Assembly (NCBI RefSeq): GCF_002797555.1
Contig: NZ_PGFA01000002.1
Span: 725,521 to 789,520, forward strand
Source of the DNA: Hymenobacter chitinivorans DSM 11115
GTDB taxonomy: Bacteria; Bacteroidota; Bacteroidia; Cytophagales; Hymenobacteraceae
Direction: 5' to 3'
Length of the DNA: 64,000 bases
The notes beneath the pieces are model-generated. The model was not told where the DNA came from. It searched no databases and was given only the letters and a program-made list of their open reading frames with translations. Shown here piece by piece: positions 32,390 to 40,298 of this stretch. Position 1 is the first letter of the stretch. Every line of letters begins with the position of its first letter. Made by a program: the position numbers and the translations under genes.

Positions 32390-33148
32390 TTACGCGGCGG
32401 CTTGCAGTTTTTGGGCGGTTAGTTTGCGCTTGATCTTGATGATGCGGGCCTTGTCCAGGGTCCAGATGAACATGTAGGTGGGGTCGAATTCCCACCACTT
32501 CACGCCGAAGTTGACGCGCATGGGCAGCTTGTGGTGGTTGTTCTGGAACAGCTCCCCGAAGGCCAGGAAGTCCAGGGCCAGGGTGTTCTTGCTGTGGTCG
32601 TGGTTGTCGAAGTTCTGGTAGCCATACTTGTGGCCGCCCCAGTTGACGATGGCGCCGTGGATGGGGCCCATCAGGAAGTGGATGGGCAGCAGCAGGAACA
32701 TCCACCAGGCGGTGGCAAACTGCACGTAGAACAGCACGTAGAGCGTGCCCCAGCCCACGCGCGAAAACCACTTGTCGCCGATGTTTTCGATGAGGGACCA
32801 CTCGGGGTAGTCGCCCTCAAACCGCTCGGCGGCGGCGTAGTTGCGGTTCAGCACATCGTTGTAGATGTTCTTGGTCTTCCACATCATGCTAAAGGCATTC
32901 GACGAGAAAAGCGGCGAATGGGGGTCCATTTCCGTGTCGGAGTAGGCGTGGTGCATGCGGTGCAGCAGCGCGTACGCCCGCGGCGACAGGAACGAGGAAC
33001 CCTGGCAGATGTAGGTGAACAAAAAGAAGAACCGCTCCCAGAATTTGTTCATCGTGAACATTTTGTGGGCGGCGTAGCGGTGCAGATAGAACGTCTGCGT
33101 GAAGAGCGACAGGTAGTAATGCGCTACAAAGAAAATGAGTATCGGCAT
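32390..33148 (-). CDS. Fatty acid desaturase (acyl-CoA desaturase-like)
   Basis: The 252-residue membrane protein contains the three histidine boxes of the delta-9 desaturase group: HRYAAH (residues 23-28), HRMHH (63-67) and NNHHK near residue 207. These bind the di-iron centre. Hydrophobic segments around residues 1-20, 40-52 and 150-175 place it in the inner membrane. It should introduce a double bond into acyl chains and so control membrane fluidity. A promoter (33240-33270) lies about 100 nt upstream. The N-terminus is shorter than in eukaryotic enzymes but normal for bacterial ones. Confidence 0.93.
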   Translation of the reverse strand: MPILIFFVAHYYLSLFTQTFYLHRYAAHKMFTMNKFWERFFFLFTYICQGSSFLSPRAYALLHRMHHAYSDTEMDPHSPLFSSNAFSMMWKTKNIYNDVLNRNYAAAERFEGDYPEWSLIENIGDKWFSRVGWGTLYVLFYVQFATAWWMFLLLPIHFLMGPIHGAIVNWGGHKYGYQNFDNHDHSKNTLALDFLAFGELFQNNHHKLPMRVNFGVKWWEFDPTYMFIWTLDKARIIKIKRKLTAQKLQAAA

Positions 33149-33239
33149 GGGCCAGAAAAATTAGGGACGCTCTAACGGAGGCGGCAGCAAACTGCCCGCA
33201 CAAACCCAACGGTTGGCTATAAGTTCACATTTGCCAACA

Positions 33240-33270
33240 CAAACCTACGACCACGTTGACGGGTGGTCAA
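33240..33270 (-). promoter_or_regulatory. Promoter of the desaturase gene
   Basis: On the minus strand TTG (33268-33270) precedes TAGGTTTG (33240-33247) by 20 nt. Both boxes fit the Bacteroidetes consensus. Confidence 0.6.
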
Positions 33271-33367
33271 TTATTTGACCCAAAACGCCAAAATCTTGTT
33301 CAGGTGCGGACGTACGGGTTAAGCGGGAGCTGGGTGGAGCAGTGCGGCGCCTTCTGCCCAGAAACTT

Positions 33368-34081
33368 CTAAACGGTGTAGAAGGTTTGGGCGGCCTCCCA
33401 GTGGGCCATTTCCGGCACCGGGGCCCGAAAGCACATGGCTTCTTTGGTGACGGGGTGCTCAAACTCCAGCTGCCGGGCGTGCAGGGCAATGCTCACGTCG
33501 GGCAGGGGGGCTAGGAAGCCGTACTTCACGTCGCCGACGATGGGCGTGCCCAGGCCGGTGGCCAGCTGCACCCGAATCTGGTGGGGACGGCCGGTAATGG
33601 GGTTCACCTGAATCAGGAAGCGGTTGCCGGCCTGGCCCAGCACCTGGTAGTCCAAATCAGCCTTTAGGCCCTGGGGGTGCATTTTGGGGTAGGCCTTGGT
33701 CACGTTCCGAATCGGGTCTTTCACCAGCCAGTGCGTGAGGTGGCCGCTGCTGGGCTCGGGGCATTTGCCCACCAGGGCCCAGTAGGTTTTGTGCACCTTG
33801 TTGTCGCGGAACATTTCGTTCAGCCGGCTCAAAGCCTTGCTGGTTTTGGCCAAGGCTACCACGCCGCTCACGGGCCGGTCGAGGCGGTGGGCCACGCCCA
33901 CGAAGGCCGCGCCGGGCTTTTTATACTTAAAGCGCAGGTACTCGGCGGCCTTTACCGACAGCGGCTCATCCCCGGTATTGTCGCCCTGTACCAGCACGCC
34001 GGCGGGCTTATTGATGATGAGCAAGTGGTTGTCTTCGAACAGAATTTCCTTCTGCTCCGACCAGATATTAGGACGATTCAC
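33368..34081 (-). CDS. RluA-family RNA pseudouridine synthase
   Basis: The 237-residue protein contains the catalytic motif VAHRLDRPVSGVVALAKTSK with the active aspartate, plus INKPAGVLVQGDN and the C-terminal GRPHQIRVQLATGLG. It isomerises uridine to pseudouridine in rRNA or tRNA; the target site cannot be told. It lacks an S4 domain, so it resembles RluA/TruC-type single-domain enzymes. It is followed by panB after a 104-bp gap that is filled with inverted repeats. Confidence 0.93.
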   Translation of the reverse strand: MNRPNIWSEQKEILFEDNHLLIINKPAGVLVQGDNTGDEPLSVKAAEYLRFKYKKPGAAFVGVAHRLDRPVSGVVALAKTSKALSRLNEMFRDNKVHKTYWALVGKCPEPSSGHLTHWLVKDPIRNVTKAYPKMHPQGLKADLDYQVLGQAGNRFLIQVNPITGRPHQIRVQLATGLGTPIVGDVKYGFLAPLPDVSIALHARQLEFEHPVTKEAMCFRAPVPEMAHWEAAQTFYTV

Positions 34082-34090
34082 TGAGGGGGT

Positions 34091-34183
34091 AATTATGAAT
34101 CATGCATGTTGCATTATGAATTGGCGCACGATTTAATTCGGCCAGCCCGTAATTCAGCATTCATAATTCAGAATTCACAATTG
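34091..34183. repeat. ATTATGAAT/ATTCATAAT inverted short repeats (RluA-panB gap)
   Basis: The left block (34091-34123) holds AATTATGAAT and ATTATGAATTG. The right block (34150-34183) holds TAATTCAGCATTCATAATTC and GAATTCACAATTG. The blocks are imperfect inverted copies and fill the gap almost completely. Confidence 0.8.
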
Positions 34184-34185
34184 AT

Positions 34186-35001
34186 TTAGTACGCTTCCTC
34201 GGGGCTGGGAAAGTCGTGGCTTTTCACGTCCTGCACGTAGCGCGTGACGGCGTCGTGCATGAGGTCGGCCAGCTCGGCGTAGCGGCGCAGGAAGCGGGGC
34301 TTAAACTCCTTTGTGATGCCCAGCATGTCGTGCACCACCAATACCTGCCCGTCCACGTCGGGGCCGGCACCAATGCCGATAACGGGAATGGAAAGCTTTT
34401 CGGCTACCTGTTTGGCCAATGTTGAGGGAATTTTTTCGAGCACCAGGGCAAAGCAGCCCAGATCCTGGAGCAACTGAGCGTCTTCGATGAGCTTCTGAGC
34501 TTCGGCCTCCTCCTTGGCCCGTACGGTGTAGGTGCCAAACTTGTAGATGCTCTGGGGCGTGAGACCCAAATGGCCCATAACCGGAATGCCGGCCGTCAGG
34601 ATGCGCGTAATCGACTCCTTGATTTCGGCCCCGCCTTCGAGCTTAATGGCGTGCCCACCCGATTCCTTCATGATGCGGATGGCCGAGCGCAGGGCTTCCG
34701 AAGAATTGCCCTGGTAGGAGCCGAAGGGCATATCGACCACCACCAAGGCCCGCTTCACGGCCCGCACCACGCTCTGGGCGTGGTAAATCATCTGGTCCAG
34801 GGTGATGGGCAGCGTGGTTTCGTGGCCCGCCATAACGTTAGAAGCCGAGTCGCCGACCAGCAGCACGTCGATACCCGCCCCATCGAGGATGGTGGCCATC
34901 GAGAAGTCGTAGGCGGTGAGCATCGAAATCTTTTCCCCCCGGCGCTTCATGGCCAGGAGCTGGTGCGTAGTGACGAGCTTAACTTCTTTGTGCTGCGACA
35001 T
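34186..35001 (-). CDS. panB: 3-methyl-2-oxobutanoate hydroxymethyltransferase
   Basis: The 271-residue enzyme makes ketopantoate from alpha-ketoisovalerate in pantothenate and CoA synthesis. It has the family sequence MLTAYDFSMATILDGAGIDV, LLVGDSASNVMAGHETTLPI, VVDMPFGSYQ, the Mg2+-binding acids (GDS, DMP) and GHLGLTPQS. Length is normal. It is transcribed leftward. No other pan gene is nearby. Confidence 0.97.
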   Translation of the reverse strand: MSQHKEVKLVTTHQLLAMKRRGEKISMLTAYDFSMATILDGAGIDVLLVGDSASNVMAGHETTLPITLDQMIYHAQSVVRAVKRALVVVDMPFGSYQGNSSEALRSAIRIMKESGGHAIKLEGGAEIKESITRILTAGIPVMGHLGLTPQSIYKFGTYTVRAKEEAEAQKLIEDAQLLQDLGCFALVLEKIPSTLAKQVAEKLSIPVIGIGAGPDVDGQVLVVHDMLGITKEFKPRFLRRYAELADLMHDAVTRYVQDVKSHDFPSPEEAY

Positions 35002-35154
35002 CAGTGAGGACTGCTAAAGCGAAAGGAGAAGAATAAGGGCAAAGCTGCGGATTTTTTGCCAGAACCAGCAACTACCGCCCCGTTGCCGCCGCTGGTTGCA
35101 GGGGCCGGCCGCGGCCCGGTCCAAGCCAAAACCGGGGGCTTTAGCTGGAAAAAA

Positions 35155-35189
35155 GCCGCCCGCTTCTCCCCAGGAAAAAAGCGGGCGGC
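35155..35189 (-). terminator. Terminator of lptD
   Basis: The arms GCCGCCCGCTT (35155-35165) and AAGCGGGCGGC (35179-35189) pair perfectly; on the minus strand the stem is followed by T6 (complement of 35149-35154). It lies 20 nt past the lptD stop. Confidence 0.9.
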
Positions 35190-35209
35190 GCCAAGGAACA
35201 AGAACTGGC

Positions 35210-38101
35210 TTAGCGGTTCCAGAAGCTGCGGTTGCGGTTGAGCTTGAGGTCCTGCAGCAACGACGACTTCGCCGAAATCGTCACGCCGTAGCCGCGGAAT
35301 TCGCCGAAGGGCGCCCAGTAGCCCGAAATCTGCCAGCAGTGCAGGTCGCGGTAAAAGTCCAGGTTGGGCGCCACCGGCCGCTTGCTGATAAAGTCGTAGC
35401 TGGTGGTGTAGCCAAAGCGGAAGTTGGGCGTGAGCTTCACCGAGCCATTGAGCTGCAAGGAGGCCGAGCTGATCGGGCGGGGCCGGATGTAGTTGCGGCG
35501 CGTAGGAATGGGGCCAGGGTCGGTGTAGTTGAGCTGAAAGCTCGAGTTCAGCTCCCAGGGAATATCGAAGTCCACGTACTCCTCGTAGGGGTTGATTTGG
35601 TTGGGAGAACCCAGGATATTGGTCGGGGCCACGTCGCGCTTCACCACCGACTTCTTCTTGCCCTGCGACGGGTTGAACTGATACGTCAGCGAGAGGTTGG
35701 CATTGTTGAGGCGGGCCAGGCGGCGGTTGGGCTGGTCGAACAGGAACCGGTTAATTTCCCGGCCAGTGGAGTCGCGCTGGTAGAAGTAGAAGCTGGCATT
35801 GGCCGTCACGCTCAGCTTGCGGGCCACTTGGGTGTGAAACGACATATTCAGCGGGGCCAGGTTCAGGGAGTCGGCCACCAGGTTGTAGGTCGTGCCCAGG
35901 CTTAAGCCGTCGATTAAGCTCACCTTGTTAAAGGGCGTGGTGCCGGTGGTGTCGTTGTTGTTGCGCACCTTCATTTCCACCTGGTTGTCGACCGAAAAGG
36001 AAATCAGGCTGGCCCGAATCCCGTTGGGCACCGAGTAGAGCGAGTTGTTGTAGCGTGAGAAGCTTACCGGATTCAGAATCCGCCCCGTGCGCGCGTCCCG
36101 CACGTTGTAGGGCTGGCCCTGGCTGTTGGCCAGGTCGCCCAAAACCGGATTTACCCAGTTCAGGCTGCTGCGCTGGGTGTAGTCGGGCGAGTAGCTGTAG
36201 CTGATGTTGGGCGTGATTTTGTGGCGGATAGCCTGAATCTTGTGGGTGCCTTTGCGTACCAGCGTCCCGTACACGTTGGTGCTCAAACTCAGGCCCCCGG
36301 CTATTTCCGACACGACGTTGAGGCCCCGTACGGTATCGATGCGGATGGCCCGGGCCACGTCGTTGTAGGAATACGTGAGGCGCTGCCCAAACCAGTACTG
36401 CTGGTAGCGCACGGAAGGCTGCAGAATGATGTGCTTGAGCACGGGGTAGCTGCCCAGCGAAATCTGGAAGTTGTGTTGCATGCCGTTGCGGGCATTGCGC
36501 AGGAAAGGTCGCAGGTTGGAAAACCGCACCGGAATTACGCTGCCTTCGTTGGTGCCGCCGAGCAGGGGCAGGCCATTAGGCAGGGTGCGGGCCGTCACCT
36601 GGTTGCTGAGCTCGTTGCGGGCCTGCAAGTCGTAGCTGATGGAGAACTGCTCGTAGAAGCGGCCCTGAGGGGCTAGTCCAAACCACTCGTAAGGGTTTTG
36701 CCGGGCCACGCCCACCGTGAGGCTGGGCAGAGTAAAGGTCATGATGCCGTTCGTGGTCTGGCTCTGGGTGAGCTGCACGTTGTAGTTGACCGGCGAGTTG
36801 CGAATCGTCTTCGAGTACTGAATCGTCGAGTTGAAGGCCGCGGCCAGGTAGCGGCGCGGGTCGTAGCTGTTCTGCCGGTTGAAGTCGGGACTACCCGCGG
36901 CTACGCTGGCCGAAAATCGGCCCCCGCCGGGCCGGGGCGTAGGCGTGTGGCTCCAGTTGACCCACAGCGTACGGGCCGAGCGGGGCTTGCGGTACTCCAG
37001 GTTGGTATTGACCGAGGGAGAGGGCAGAATAATATCCGGGGGGCGCGAGCTGTAGGAGAAGTTGAACAGCCCGTTGTAGGAGTAGCGCTTCAGGTACTGG
37101 GTTTCGGCCATCAGGTTGTAGCCCCCGAAGGAGTTGCCCACGCCCGAGTAGATGTCGCCGGTTAGGCGCACGCCCACGTTGTCGTTGACGACCCAGTAGT
37201 AGCCGCCGTTGCGCAGGGCAAAACCCCGGTCCGAAGTTTGGCCGAAGGTGGGAAAGAGCAGGCCCGAGGCCCGGCTTTTGCCCGGCGTGGGGAAGTAGCC
37301 AAACAAAAAGCCCAGCGGCGTGGGAATGTCGCCGATAACCATGTTGAAGGGCCCGGTCACCACCTTTTCCTTGGGAATGACCTTCATCTTGGTGGCGTTG
37401 ATGAAGAAGTGCGGATTCTCCAGGTTGCAGGTGGTGTAGCGCCCGTTGCGGCCGAAGATTTCGTTCAGCTCGTTTTTCTTGATGGTTTCGGCGTGCAGGT
37501 AGCCCTCACCCTGCTGGGTAACGGCCTCGGCAATCTTGCCCCGCTTGGTTTTGAAGTTGTAGTTGATACGGCCAGCCGTGTAAGTGCCACCCCCATCCTT
37601 GAACACGGGCTTCCCGAGAACTTTACCAGTCGTATCGGCGGCGCCTTCGGCCGTGAGCAGGTTTTTGCTGTAGTCGACGGTAATGCGCTGGGCCTTGAGC
37701 TCCATGTCGCCGTAGTCGATGTTCGACTTATTATAAAGCCGGGCCACTTTCTCCTGCACTTCAAACCGAATCGAGTCCTTGGCCGAGTACTTAATCGTGG
37801 TTTCGATGTCGCCCTTGGGACGGGCCGACACGCGCAGCGAGTCGCCGGTGCGGCTGGTGTCGGCGGCGGCGGCCAGCGGGCGGCGCCCCCGGGTCGTATC
37901 GGCACCCACCGCGGAAGGACGGTCGGCGCCGGCTGGGGCGCTCAAACCCGGCACGCCCGCCGGGGCCGGAACCTTAGGCTTGCGCTGCGCCCAGGCCGGG
38001 GCGCTACTGCTGAGCCAAAGCCCGGTTACAAGGAGCAGAAGCGGCCAGGCACGGTAATAAAGGCGGAAAACAGGCAGGATAGACAGCGTAGGCAGGGCCA
38101 C
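35210..38101 (-). CDS. lptD: LPS-assembly protein LptD-like outer membrane protein
   Basis: The 963-residue protein starts at GTG 38101 (VALPTLSILPVFRLYYRAW), followed by a signal peptide that ends at PAWAQR. The N-terminal OstA/LptA-like beta-jellyroll domain covers residues 80-270 (VARLYNKSNIDYGDMELKAQ, RGKIAEAVTQQGEGYLHAE), and the rest is a large beta-barrel. Cysteines in YTTCNLENPHF and near the end in RDLHCWQ match the places of the LptD disulfide cysteines. It should insert LPS into the outer leaflet. A minus-strand TACCTTTG lies at 38134-38141. It is divergent from the amidase-mlaD genes. Confidence 0.92.
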   Translation of the reverse strand: MALPTLSILPVFRLYYRAWPLLLLVTGLWLSSSAPAWAQRKPKVPAPAGVPGLSAPAGADRPSAVGADTTRGRRPLAAAADTSRTGDSLRVSARPKGDIETTIKYSAKDSIRFEVQEKVARLYNKSNIDYGDMELKAQRITVDYSKNLLTAEGAADTTGKVLGKPVFKDGGGTYTAGRINYNFKTKRGKIAEAVTQQGEGYLHAETIKKNELNEIFGRNGRYTTCNLENPHFFINATKMKVIPKEKVVTGPFNMVIGDIPTPLGFLFGYFPTPGKSRASGLLFPTFGQTSDRGFALRNGGYYWVVNDNVGVRLTGDIYSGVGNSFGGYNLMAETQYLKRYSYNGLFNFSYSSRPPDIILPSPSVNTNLEYRKPRSARTLWVNWSHTPTPRPGGGRFSASVAAGSPDFNRQNSYDPRRYLAAAFNSTIQYSKTIRNSPVNYNVQLTQSQTTNGIMTFTLPSLTVGVARQNPYEWFGLAPQGRFYEQFSISYDLQARNELSNQVTARTLPNGLPLLGGTNEGSVIPVRFSNLRPFLRNARNGMQHNFQISLGSYPVLKHIILQPSVRYQQYWFGQRLTYSYNDVARAIRIDTVRGLNVVSEIAGGLSLSTNVYGTLVRKGTHKIQAIRHKITPNISYSYSPDYTQRSSLNWVNPVLGDLANSQGQPYNVRDARTGRILNPVSFSRYNNSLYSVPNGIRASLISFSVDNQVEMKVRNNNDTTGTTPFNKVSLIDGLSLGTTYNLVADSLNLAPLNMSFHTQVARKLSVTANASFYFYQRDSTGREINRFLFDQPNRRLARLNNANLSLTYQFNPSQGKKKSVVKRDVAPTNILGSPNQINPYEEYVDFDIPWELNSSFQLNYTDPGPIPTRRNYIRPRPISSASLQLNGSVKLTPNFRFGYTTSYDFISKRPVAPNLDFYRDLHCWQISGYWAPFGEFRGYGVTISAKSSLLQDLKLNRNRSFWNR

Positions 38102-38133
38102 GTGGTTTTTATCGTTTATTTTGTGGCTGTTTG

Positions 38134-38141
38134 CAAAGGTA
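38134..38141 (-). promoter_or_regulatory. Probable -7 promoter element of lptD
   Basis: The minus strand reads TACCTTTG about 33 nt before the GTG start. No TTTG is found at the expected distance. Confidence 0.45.
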
Positions 38142-38170
38142 ACGGGTAGCTGCCCCAACTAACGAACTCC

Positions 38171-38977
38171 GTGCGGAATATTGTCGCTCTTTGCCTGTCG
38201 GGTCTGCTTTTTCTTTCGGGCTCGTCGGGCGCCGTGGTTCCGGGTGCGCCCGGCGTGCCCCGGCCCAAGTATCATTTGCGCACTGTAGTGCTCGATGCCG
38301 GCCACGGTGGCAAGGACCGGGGCTGCACCGGCGTGAAGGCCCGCGAGGCCGATGTGGCCCTGAAAATCATCCTGGAGCTGGGCCAGCTCATCGAGGAGAA
38401 TATGCCCGACGTGAAGGTGGTGTACACCCGCAAGACCGACGTGTTTGTGGAGCTGGCCGACCGGGCCGGCATTGCCAACAAGCACGGAGCCGACCTGTTC
38501 ATCTCGGTCCACTGCAACGCCAGCGCTCCGTCGGCCTACGGTACGGAGGTCTGGACGATGGGGCCGCACAAGACCGACGCCAACCTGTCGGTGGCCAAGC
38601 GCGAAAATGCCGTAATCTTGCAGGAAGACAACTACAAGGAGCGCTACAGCGGCTTCGACCCGACTTCCCCGCAGAGCCACATCCTGTTTTCGCTCTACCA
38701 GAGTGCCCACATGGTCAACAGCCTGCGCTTCGCCCAGAAAGTCGACCGGCAGTTTCGCACCACCGTGGCCCGGCACTCGCGCGGGGTGAAGCAGGCCGGG
38801 TTTCTGGTGCTCTGGAAATCAACCATGCCCTCGGTGCTGATTGAAGCTGGCTTTCTGACCAACCGCACCGAGGAGCAGTATCTAAACGATAAGTCCGGGC
38901 AATCGTATATGGCCTCGGGCATCTACCGGGCTTTCCGGGATTATAAAACCGAATTGGAAGCCATGAATGGAGAATAA
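38171..38977 (+). CDS. N-acetylmuramoyl-L-alanine amidase
   Basis: The 268-residue protein starts at GTG 38171 with a signal peptide (VRNIVALCLSGLLFLSGSSG). The Amidase_3 domain has the zinc ligands in VVLDAGHGGKDRGC, the catalytic glutamate near KAREADVALK, DLFISVHCNAS, and the last one in PSVLIEAGFLTN. It cleaves the bond between N-acetylmuramic acid and L-alanine in peptidoglycan. It lies between lptD (divergent) and the mlaD-like gene downstream, in a cell-envelope cluster. Confidence 0.95.
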   Translation: MRNIVALCLSGLLFLSGSSGAVVPGAPGVPRPKYHLRTVVLDAGHGGKDRGCTGVKAREADVALKIILELGQLIEENMPDVKVVYTRKTDVFVELADRAGIANKHGADLFISVHCNASAPSAYGTEVWTMGPHKTDANLSVAKRENAVILQEDNYKERYSGFDPTSPQSHILFSLYQSAHMVNSLRFAQKVDRQFRTTVARHSRGVKQAGFLVLWKSTMPSVLIEAGFLTNRTEEQYLNDKSGQSYMASGIYRAFRDYKTELEAMNGE

Positions 38978-39049
38978 GCCGGCTTCAATCCATTTTGTGT
39001 TGAGTTAGCGTTTATTGCCGCCCGTTACACCCTCAAGATCAGACGCAAC

Positions 39050-40081
39050 GTGTCGAAAGAAATTAAAGTAGCCCTGCTGGGCATTGTTGCCCTGGCAGCC
39101 TTATATATCGGGTTCAACTTTCTGAAGGGCAGCAACCTGCTTTCCTCGGACCGCACCTACTACGCCAAGTACGACAACGTGGACGGCCTGACCGTGGGTA
39201 ACCCGGTTATCCTCAACGGTATCAAGGTGGGGCAGGTCAAGAACATGGAGCTGCTGCCCCAGGACCGCAACCGCATCCGCGTGTCGCTCGAGCTGCAGAA
39301 AGGCATCACCGTCGGCGACTCGACCGTGGCCAGCCTCTCGGGCTCGTTGCTGGGCAGCAAAACCATCACCCTGTTTCTGGGCAAGAACTCGAAGGTGTAC
39401 GACGGGGGTGAGGAGCTCAAATCCTACACCGTGGCCAGCATCACCGACGCCTTCCAGGCCAAGGCCCTGCCCGTGCTCGGCACCGTCGATTCGACGCTGA
39501 TGAAGGTCAATGGCTTTCTGAGCAAAGAAGCCAAGGTGAGCTTGCAGGCCACCCTGCTCAACGCCCAGGGCTCGACGGAGGCCTTGAAAAACCTGCTGAT
39601 TATGAATCAGCGCAACATCAACCAGATTACCACCAACATGGCCAAGCTCACGGCTGAGCTGAACAAGACCAGCACCAAGTTTGACCGGATTGCCTCCAAC
39701 TTCTCCCAGCTCAGCGACTCGCTCAAAAACGCCCCCGTGGGGCCGGCCATGCGCAAGCTCAACGCCACCATGACCGAGGCCCAAAGCTCGATGACCAACC
39801 TCAACAAGGCCCTGACCGACCAGAAAGGCTCCTTGGGCAAGCTCATCAACAACGACTCGCTCTATACCAACCTCAACGCCACGGCCGCCAGCTCCAACGC
39901 CCTGCTCGTGGACCTGAAGGCCAACCCCAAGCGCTACGTGCACTTCTCCGTGTTCGGGGGTGGGGGCAAGGACAAGACCAAGAAAGAAACCACCAAGAAG
40001 CCCGGCGGCGAAATCAAAGTGGAGGAGAAGAAAGTGGAAACTACGCCCAGCATCGGCGCCACCGACTCCACCGTAAAATAG
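39050..40081 (+). CDS. mlaD: MlaD/MCE-domain lipid transport protein
   Basis: The 343-residue protein starts at a GTG (VSKEIKVALLGIVALAALYI), with one N-terminal transmembrane helix. The MCE domain covers about residues 35-115 (NVDGLTVGNPVILNGIKVGQ). A long helical region follows (QRNINQITTNMAKLTAELNK, AMRKLNATMTEAQSSMTNLN), which in MCE proteins forms a periplasmic tube or needle. The C-terminus is Lys-rich. It is a substrate-binding subunit for phospholipid transport between membranes; the partner ATPase and permease genes are not in this window. Confidence 0.93.
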   Translation: MSKEIKVALLGIVALAALYIGFNFLKGSNLLSSDRTYYAKYDNVDGLTVGNPVILNGIKVGQVKNMELLPQDRNRIRVSLELQKGITVGDSTVASLSGSLLGSKTITLFLGKNSKVYDGGEELKSYTVASITDAFQAKALPVLGTVDSTLMKVNGFLSKEAKVSLQATLLNAQGSTEALKNLLIMNQRNINQITTNMAKLTAELNKTSTKFDRIASNFSQLSDSLKNAPVGPAMRKLNATMTEAQSSMTNLNKALTDQKGSLGKLINNDSLYTNLNATAASSNALLVDLKANPKRYVHFSVFGGGGKDKTKKETTKKPGGEIKVEEKKVETTPSIGATDSTVK

Positions 40082-40094
40082 CCCTGACTACCGC

Positions 40095-40124
40095 AGTAGC
40101 GCGAAGCTGCCGCTTCGCGCTACT
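40095..40124. repeat. 12-bp perfect hairpin after mlaD
   Basis: AGTAGCGCGAAG (40095-40106) pairs with CTTCGCGCTACT (40113-40124) around a 6-nt loop. No T-run follows. It lies directly upstream of the mlaD terminator. Confidence 0.7.
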
Positions 40125-40137
40125 TGCTTACCTTTGA

Positions 40138-40166
40138 ATCCGCCTCCTCCAGGGCGGATTTTTTTA
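40138..40166 (+). terminator. Terminator of mlaD
   Basis: ATCCGCC (40138-40144) pairs with GGCGGAT (40153-40159), followed directly by a T-run. Confidence 0.85.
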
Positions 40167-40180
40167 TGCACGAACTCACA

Positions 40181-40277
40181 GTGAAGTTGTGAAAGGTGAA
40201 GTTGTGAATTGAGGTTCAAGCCGTGTAAATGGTGTCAGAAGAACGACAATTCACAACTTCACTTTTCACAACTTCAC
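40181..40277. repeat. 31-bp near-perfect inverted repeat made of GTGAAGTTGTGA units
   Basis: The left arm (40181-40211) and right arm (40247-40277) are 31-nt inverted copies with a single mismatch and a 35-nt loop. Each arm is itself a tandem repeat of about 15 nt (GTGAAGTTGTGAA). The right arm ends 21 nt before the ATG of the carboxylase gene. Confidence 0.92.
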
Positions 40278-40298
40278 CACATCCACCTCCCACCCACG

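Noticed and set aside
40129..40136. TACCTTTG as a promoter -7 box for the carboxylase gene
   Set aside because: It lies directly in front of the mlaD terminator stem, 160 nt before the ATG, and no -33 box is present.
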